Source: Acetobacter sp. (GTDB taxonomy: Bacteria; Pseudomonadota; Alphaproteobacteria; Acetobacterales; Acetobacteraceae). From it: DNA of 64,000 nt. Each line of letters opens with the position of its first letter. Position 1 is the first letter of the stretch. Positions 59,303 through 64,000 of this stretch are shown piece by piece. The DNA is taken from contig NZ_JAKVME010000001.1 in the NCBI RefSeq assembly GCF_022483985.1, positions 62,001 through 126,000 on the forward strand, read 5' to 3'. The notes beneath the pieces were generated by a model. It was given only the letters and a program-made list of their open reading frames with translations. It ran no database searches and was not told the DNA's origin. The translations under genes and the position numbers were made by a program.

Positions 59303-62203
59303 ATGGTTGCTGCGTATCCGTCTTCCGGTTCTCCGCTGATCGCGAAAGGCGACGCTCTTTCTGTCGGTGCCCGTGCCATTCTGGCGATGGGCAATCTTCA
59401 TGACGGTGCGCAGGAGGGGGAAGAGCAGAGTCAGCCGCCCGCGGAAGTGACCGGCAACGATGTCCTCTCGACGGCATGGCGTGTTTCCACGCTGCTGGAG
59501 CAGGGCAAGGCCTCTCTCTCGGATTTGCAGGCCGTTATCAGGCATCTACGTGACGACGCCTTTCTGCGCAGGGCGACGCGTTTGCATCGCTATCCGGGCG
59601 GGACCAGTTCTTCCGTGACCGAAGATCGTGTGCAGGGTGTGGTCCGGCAGATTCTGGATACGGCGTTCGGCCGGACGCATGGTGGCGAAGAGGCTGAAAC
59701 CACATCCCTCTCGTCGCTGGAGGCGCTCGCCAGTTTTCGCACGGCGCTGGAACGTATCCGGTATGCGGCCGTTTTTACGGCTCATCCGACCTTCGCGGTC
59801 ACAAACGATGTGTATGCGGCACTCGCCAGCTACGCATCAGCCCCCGGACCGCAGGATGCTGCGCCGGATATGCTCTCGCACCGCCGCACGACGCCACCGA
59901 CCCTTGAGGAGGAGTTCGCGCTCGCCTCGGCCGCGATCCTGCGGGGGCGGGACGCGCTCGACAGGCTGAATGGAGAGCTGCTCGGCGCGGCGCGTGAAAC
60001 ATGGCCGGACGCCTGGTCCTCCATCATCCCCCGTCCGATCGTCATGACGAGCTGGGTCGGATACGACACGGACGGTCGCACGGATATCGGCTGGTGGGAC
60101 ACGCTCCGCCTGCGCCTGAAGATGAAGCTGTTCCAGTTGCAGCGGCTCCGGCAGCAGATCGTGGATTCCGGAGTCGAAGCGGCCACGCTGATGAGCCGTC
60201 TGTCGCGGGCCTGTTACACGGTGGAAGCCCAGATCGCAGCCTGTCCGAAGAACGCTGATCCGGAGGCGGCGGTGGAGTTCGCCACCCTCATCGTCGATCA
60301 CAAGGAAGACGCCATTCCCGACCCTGCGGTGCTGGGCGACGCCCTGCAGGATGTGATCGACACGGCTTCTCCGGAGGCCGCCCTGCTGGTCGCCGTCGCC
60401 CGGGCAGGTTTCTTCGCACACGGGATGTCGGCGTCCCACAGCCACACGCGGCTGAACGCCACACAGCTTCATAACGTGATCCGCCAGCGTCTGCGGTTTA
60501 CGGATGATCCGGCCGATCCTGCCCATCGCCGGGCGCTGCTGACCCATATCAACGAGGCGCTTGAAAACGTCTCCGCCGTGCCTGTCGATTTCGGGGCGCT
60601 TCTGGTCGAGCAGGCTTCCGCCGCCCGGCTGATGATGACGGTCGCCCAGATCGTCAAGCATATCGACTCGGCGACACCCGTCCGCTTCCTGATCGCGGAA
60701 ACGGAGAGCGGTTACACGCTGCTCGCCGCTCTCTGGCTCGCCAAGCATTTCGGGATTGAAGACAGGGTCGAAATCTCGCCGCTGTTCGAGACGCGTGAAG
60801 CTCTGATAGGCGGGGCGCACATCATCGAAGAGGCGCTCCGTTCTCCCCACTGGCGGGACTATCTCCGCAAGACGGGACGACTCTGCCTCCAGTTCGGCTA
60901 CTCCGATTCCGGTCGTTATGTCGGGCAGCTCGCCGCGACCTATCTGATCGAACGTCTGCGTCTGAAGATTCTCGATCTGCTCCATATCTGGGATCTGGAG
61001 GACGTCGAGGTTGTCCTGTTCGACACGCATGGCGAAAGCATTGGGCGAGGAGGGCATCCTTTCCGTCTGTCTGACCGGTTTTCCTATCTTTCGCCCATGC
61101 ATGTACGGGCGAAATTCGCCGAGCGCGGTGTGAAATACCGCGAGGAGAGCGCGTTTCAGGGCGGTGACGGCTATCTGCTGTTCGGAACGCCGGAACTGGC
61201 GGCGGCCAGTGTGGTCACCATCGCGGAACACACATTCGAGCCTGCGCGTCGCCATGACGATCCGGTCTATGACGAGCCTGACTTTTCGTCGGATTTCTTC
61301 TCCACGATCGTTGACGCCATGACCGGGCTGGTGGCCGATCCGGGTTATGCCGATGTGCTTGGCGCTTTCGGTCCATCCCTGATCGACAAGACAGGCTCGC
61401 GTCCAGCCGCGCGCCAGAGCGAGGGCGGAGGCGCGACGCCCCGTATCACGCATCCGAGCCAGCTTCGGGCGATTCCGAACAACGCCATTCTCCAGCAGCT
61501 CGGATGGTGTGCGAACACCATTCAGGGGCTGGGCTCGGCGGCGCGGCGTCATCCGGAGACCTTCGAGACGTTCCGGGAGGGTAGCGCCCGCTTCCGTCGG
61601 GCGCTCGATTTCGCCGCGCACGCGCTGGCGCATTCGGACGATCAGGTGCTGCGGAGCGTGATCTGGCTGCTCGATCCGGGCTACTGGCTGGACCGGGCGA
61701 CCGCCGAGCCCCGTTCCGGGAAGCGCGAGCGTTATCTCTCGGTGATGCATGATCTGGAGCGGCTGGACTTCTGGGCTGACACACAGTCCATGTTCCGTCG
61801 GATTCAGGAGGATCACCTCGCCCTGCGCGCCATCTGGCCGGAAGCGCCGACCATTCACCCGGCGGAAAAGCTGCTGCACGCCATTCGCATCGCCCTGATC
61901 GAAAAGATATGGGTGCTGGCGACGCAGGTCCCGTTCTTCATGCCACGCGGGAATTTCACCCGCGAGGTGATGATGCAGCGGATTCTGTGTCTGGAAATTC
62001 CGTCCGTGCTGCGGGAGATGGACGCGATTTTCCCGAGAGGTGGCAGCAAGCTCGATTATGACTTCCATGAGCCCGCAGGCCCGCAGGTGGATAATTCCTA
62101 CAACCAGGAACATGACGAAATCTTCCAGCCCATGCGGGAGATGTTCCAGATGATGCGGGAGATCAGCGTGGCGCTGATGCATGGAATCGGTGCGTTCGGC
62201 TGA
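59303..62203 (+). CDS. ppc: phosphoenolpyruvate carboxylase-family protein (divergent)
   Basis: 966-aa member of the PEP carboxylase family, whose usual role is PEP + HCO3- to oxaloacetate. Fold and order fit: FTAHPTFAVTNDVY (the TAHPT His region), HGMSASHSHTRLN, QFGYSDSGRYVGQLAA, DTHGESIGRGGHPFR, ESAFQGGDGYLLFGTPE and a helical C-terminus. However the canonical TAHPTE, YSDSNKDGG and HGRGGxxGRGG active-site motifs are changed, so a normal carboxylase reaction is not certain. ATG at 59303 follows AGAGAAG. Transcription ends at a strong 18-bp stem. Confidence 0.85.
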   Translation: MVAAYPSSGSPLIAKGDALSVGARAILAMGNLHDGAQEGEEQSQPPAEVTGNDVLSTAWRVSTLLEQGKASLSDLQAVIRHLRDDAFLRRATRLHRYPGGTSSSVTEDRVQGVVRQILDTAFGRTHGGEEAETTSLSSLEALASFRTALERIRYAAVFTAHPTFAVTNDVYAALASYASAPGPQDAAPDMLSHRRTTPPTLEEEFALASAAILRGRDALDRLNGELLGAARETWPDAWSSIIPRPIVMTSWVGYDTDGRTDIGWWDTLRLRLKMKLFQLQRLRQQIVDSGVEAATLMSRLSRACYTVEAQIAACPKNADPEAAVEFATLIVDHKEDAIPDPAVLGDALQDVIDTASPEAALLVAVARAGFFAHGMSASHSHTRLNATQLHNVIRQRLRFTDDPADPAHRRALLTHINEALENVSAVPVDFGALLVEQASAARLMMTVAQIVKHIDSATPVRFLIAETESGYTLLAALWLAKHFGIEDRVEISPLFETREALIGGAHIIEEALRSPHWRDYLRKTGRLCLQFGYSDSGRYVGQLAATYLIERLRLKILDLLHIWDLEDVEVVLFDTHGESIGRGGHPFRLSDRFSYLSPMHVRAKFAERGVKYREESAFQGGDGYLLFGTPELAAASVVTIAEHTFEPARRHDDPVYDEPDFSSDFFSTIVDAMTGLVADPGYADVLGAFGPSLIDKTGSRPAARQSEGGGATPRITHPSQLRAIPNNAILQQLGWCANTIQGLGSAARRHPETFETFREGSARFRRALDFAAHALAHSDDQVLRSVIWLLDPGYWLDRATAEPRSGKRERYLSVMHDLERLDFWADTQSMFRRIQEDHLALRAIWPEAPTIHPAEKLLHAIRIALIEKIWVLATQVPFFMPRGNFTREVMMQRILCLEIPSVLREMDAIFPRGGSKLDYDFHEPAGPQVDNSYNQEHDEIFQPMREMFQMMREISVALMHGIGAFG

Positions 62204-62252
62204 CCTCGCAGCTCTCTTGCGACAACGGTTCTACAGGTTGAGGGCTGTAAAG

Positions 62253-62302
62253 GCGGCTGCGGGAACTGCTTTCTTCCAGAAGAGAGCAGTTCCCGCAGCC
62301 GC
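62253..62302 (+). terminator. strong hairpin terminator after ppc
   Basis: Arms of 18 bp, GCGGCTGCGGGAACTGCT (62253-62270) and AGCAGTTCCCGCAGCCGC (62285-62302), perfect complements round a 14-base loop. Confidence 0.75.
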
Positions 62303-62569
62303 ATGTTATTTGACCATAAAGCGGTTTCCAAAGGCGCGTCTTTGGCGCGGTGTGGGACGGTGCCCTGAAAGCCTTTTCCGGTAGAAAAGCCGGAGAGACT
62401 GGCATGTGTCGCTTCCATACAAGGCTGTTGGCAAAGTGCCACAGTGTGCTCTGTCAGCCCTTCTCACGAGGCTTTGAGCTTGACGCGAGCCTTCCGGCGT
62501 TCCATCTGTCCCTAAACAGGACTGATTTGGTCCTTAATGGCGGAAGCACCGCCGCAACGGACGGAAACC
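62303..62569. promoter_or_regulatory. promoter region of the Rrf2-suf operon
   Basis: No gene recognised. TTGACG at about 62482 and CTAAACAGGACTGATTTGGTCC at about 62511-62534 are candidate promoter and regulator-binding sequences; the Rrf2 protein probably binds here. Confidence 0.4.
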
Positions 62570-63067
62570 ATGCTCAGGCTGTCGAAACTGGCGGATTACG
62601 CTGTTCTGACCCTTGTTAATCTCGGACGGCATGATGGCGTTGTCACGTCACCAGCCCTTGCGGTCGAAACCGGCGTGCCGGAGCCGACGGTGGCCAAGGT
62701 TCTCAAGGCGCTGGCCTCTGATGGCCTGCTCGTCTCCCAGCGTGGAGCGCGGGGTGGCTACCGGCTGGCGCTGAAGCCGGAGGAAATCTCCATAGCACGG
62801 GTCATTACCGCTGTGGACGGGCCGATCTCCTTGACGGCATGCGTCAGCGGTGGGGCAGGGTGCGACAATGGTGACTGCACTCTTTACGGAAGTTGGGATG
62901 TAGTGAATGACGCCATCCGGAAGACCCTGTCAGGGATATCCATCGCCCGGATGGCTGAAATGGGCCACGGGCAGGGCCGCGGAAGAGCGGTCGCGGCGGT
63001 ATCGGCAGACACCGGGCCGCAGGACAATAAGGTGACGGCCGCGACGGTCGGGACGTTTGGAGGATAA
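62570..63067 (+). CDS. Rrf2-family regulator of suf operon
   Basis: 165-aa Rrf2 (IscR/SufR-type) regulator. LSKLADYAVLTLVNLGRHDG, TGVPEPTVAKVLKALASDGLLVSQRGARGGYRLAL forms the winged helix; CVSGGAGCDNGDC supplies three Cys spaced as in Fe-S-sensing members. ATG at 62570 (MLRLSKLADYA). It is followed by sufB after 6 bp and should tune Fe-S assembly to cluster status. Confidence 0.9.
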   Translation: MLRLSKLADYAVLTLVNLGRHDGVVTSPALAVETGVPEPTVAKVLKALASDGLLVSQRGARGGYRLALKPEEISIARVITAVDGPISLTACVSGGAGCDNGDCTLYGSWDVVNDAIRKTLSGISIARMAEMGHGQGRGRAVAAVSADTGPQDNKVTAATVGTFGG

Positions 63068-63073
63068 TTGGCT

Positions 63074-64000
63074 ATGCCAGCCGTTACAGAAACCCGTGAG
63101 CAGGTCGAAAAGCTCGGCCAGTCCTCCTACGAATGGGGTTTTGAGACCAACATCGAGATGGACCTCGCCCCGAAAGGGCTGAACGAGGACATCATCCGTC
63201 TGATCTCGACCCGCAAGGAAGAGCCGGAGTGGATGCTGGAATGGCGTCTCGCCGCCTATCGTTCCTGGCTGAAGATGAAGGAGCCCACCTGGGCCAAGGT
63301 AAGCCATCCGCCGATCGACTATCAGGACGTGCATTACTATGCAGCCCCGAAAAAGAAGAACGGCCCGAAGTCGCTGGACGAAGTCGATCCGGAACTGCTG
63401 CGGACTTATGAGAAGCTGGGTATTCCGCTGCACGAGCAGGCCATGCTCGCGGGCGTGGAAGTGCCGGAAGGTGAGGAAGCCCGTCTGCCGGTTGCTGTGG
63501 ACGCCGTGTTCGACAGCGTGTCGGTGGCCACGACCTTCCGCAAGACGCTGGCTGAAGCAGGCGTGATCTTCTGCCCGATCTCGGAAGCGATCCGCGATTA
63601 TCCCGATCTGGTAAAAGAATATCTCGGCAGTGTTGTGCCGGTCGCCGACAATTTCTACGCAGCCCTGAACTCGGCAGTGTTTACGGATGGCTCATTCGTG
63701 TTCGTGCCGAAGGGCGTGCGCTGCCCGATGGAGCTGTCCACCTATTTCCGCATCAACGCCAAGAACACGGGACAGTTCGAGCGGACGCTGATCATTGTCG
63801 AGGACAGGGCTTCCGTCTCCTACCTCGAAGGGTGCACCGCGCCGATGCGTGACGAGAACCAGCTTCACGCGGCGGTGGTGGAACTCGTGGCGATGGAAGA
63901 TGCGTCCATCAAATACAGCACGGTGCAGAACTGGTATCCGGGCGACGAGAACGGACGCGGCGGCATCTACAACTTCGTCACCAAGCGTGGCGCCTGCCGT
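63074..64000 (+). CDS. sufB: Fe-S cluster scaffold SufB (3' end outside window)
   Basis: The first 309 codons of SufB, part of the SufBC2D scaffold complex. [57 protein letters not shown] is the family N-terminus; [70 protein letters not shown] is the beta-helix core. ATG at 63074 is 6 bp after the regulator. No stop inside the window. Confidence 0.97.
   Translation, partial: MPAVTETREQVEKLGQSSYEWGFETNIEMDLAPKGLNEDIIRLISTRKEEPEWMLEWRLAAYRSWLKMKEPTWAKVSHPPIDYQDVHYYAAPKKKNGPKSLDEVDPELLRTYEKLGIPLHEQAMLAGVEVPEGEEARLPVAVDAVFDSVSVATTFRKTLAEAGVIFCPISEAIRDYPDLVKEYLGSVVPVADNFYAALNSAVFTDGSFVFVPKGVRCPMELSTYFRINAKNTGQFERTLIIVEDRASVSYLEGCTAPMRDENQLHAAVVELVAMEDASIKYSTVQNWYPGDENGRGGIYNFVTKRGACR

Noticed and set aside
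59837..62182. 781-codon open frame antisense to ppc
   Set aside because: Composition-driven shadow of a high-GC gene; Arg/His/Gln-rich with no family pattern, and the sense strand encodes a full PEPC-family protein.

Overview
This window looks like chromosomal DNA of an acetic acid bacterium (Acetobacteraceae, Alphaproteobacteria). The basis is the high-GC housekeeping block at the right end (transketolase-like/gap/pgk, 5-aminolevulinate synthase, DUF445, PEP carboxylase, Rrf2 regulator, sufB), a tRNA-Arg(CCU) gene split by a small group I intron as in other alphaproteobacteria, and abundant TonB receptors, OprB porin and sugar-related genes. Genus cannot be fixed from sequence alone.

Layout. 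1-5.3 kb: an AsmA-like envelope protein with a large internal duplication, an AI-2E family permease and an alginate-lyase-superfamily protein. 5.37-7.65 kb: an IS5-type transposable element with 63-bp terminal inverted repeats and low-GC cargo genes. It has inserted into the 3' end of a convergent polysaccharide lyase gene (7.65-9.27 kb), whose displaced C-terminus can be rebuilt across the element. 9.4-14.1 kb: MFS permease, ArsB-type permease, oleate hydratase. 14.2-21.2 kb is a scrapyard: an Nramp N-terminus fused to a frameshifted TonB receptor remnant, an iteron-like repeat array, a two-frame DUF6499/DUF2285 gene, two ParE-type toxin-antitoxin pairs, a truncated serine recombinase, a DnaE2 tail, DUF2274 (normally next to trbI) and a DUF3363 relaxase fragment. 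Together these look like the debris of one or more integrative conjugative elements.

21.4-34.0 kb carries a complete aerobic nicotinate (vitamin B3) catabolic set: nicC, nicA, nicB, nicX, nicF, nicD, nicE, then a nicT-like permease, an OprB porin and the MarR regulator nicR. It should convert nicotinate via 6-hydroxynicotinate, 2,5-dihydroxypyridine, N-formylmaleamate, maleamate and maleate to fumarate. 34.1-45.3 kb is a tightly coupled minus-strand glycoside-utilisation operon (TonB receptor, GPH sugar permease, GH3, GH63-like and GH106-like hydrolases). On its far side lie a second nicR-like MarR gene and a decayed second nicC, so the sugar operon is flanked by two nic-type regulators and the region holds a relict second nic locus.

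46.9-49.7 kb: an AT-rich acyltransferase region, then a divergent HxlR regulator/flavodoxin pair. 49.9-50.2 kb: the intron-containing tRNA-Arg(CCU). 50.3-64.0 kb: core metabolism (tkt-like, gap, pgk; hemA; DUF445; ppc; Rrf2-sufB, with sufB running off the window). The transketolase-like and PEP-carboxylase-like proteins both lack several hallmark active-site residues.
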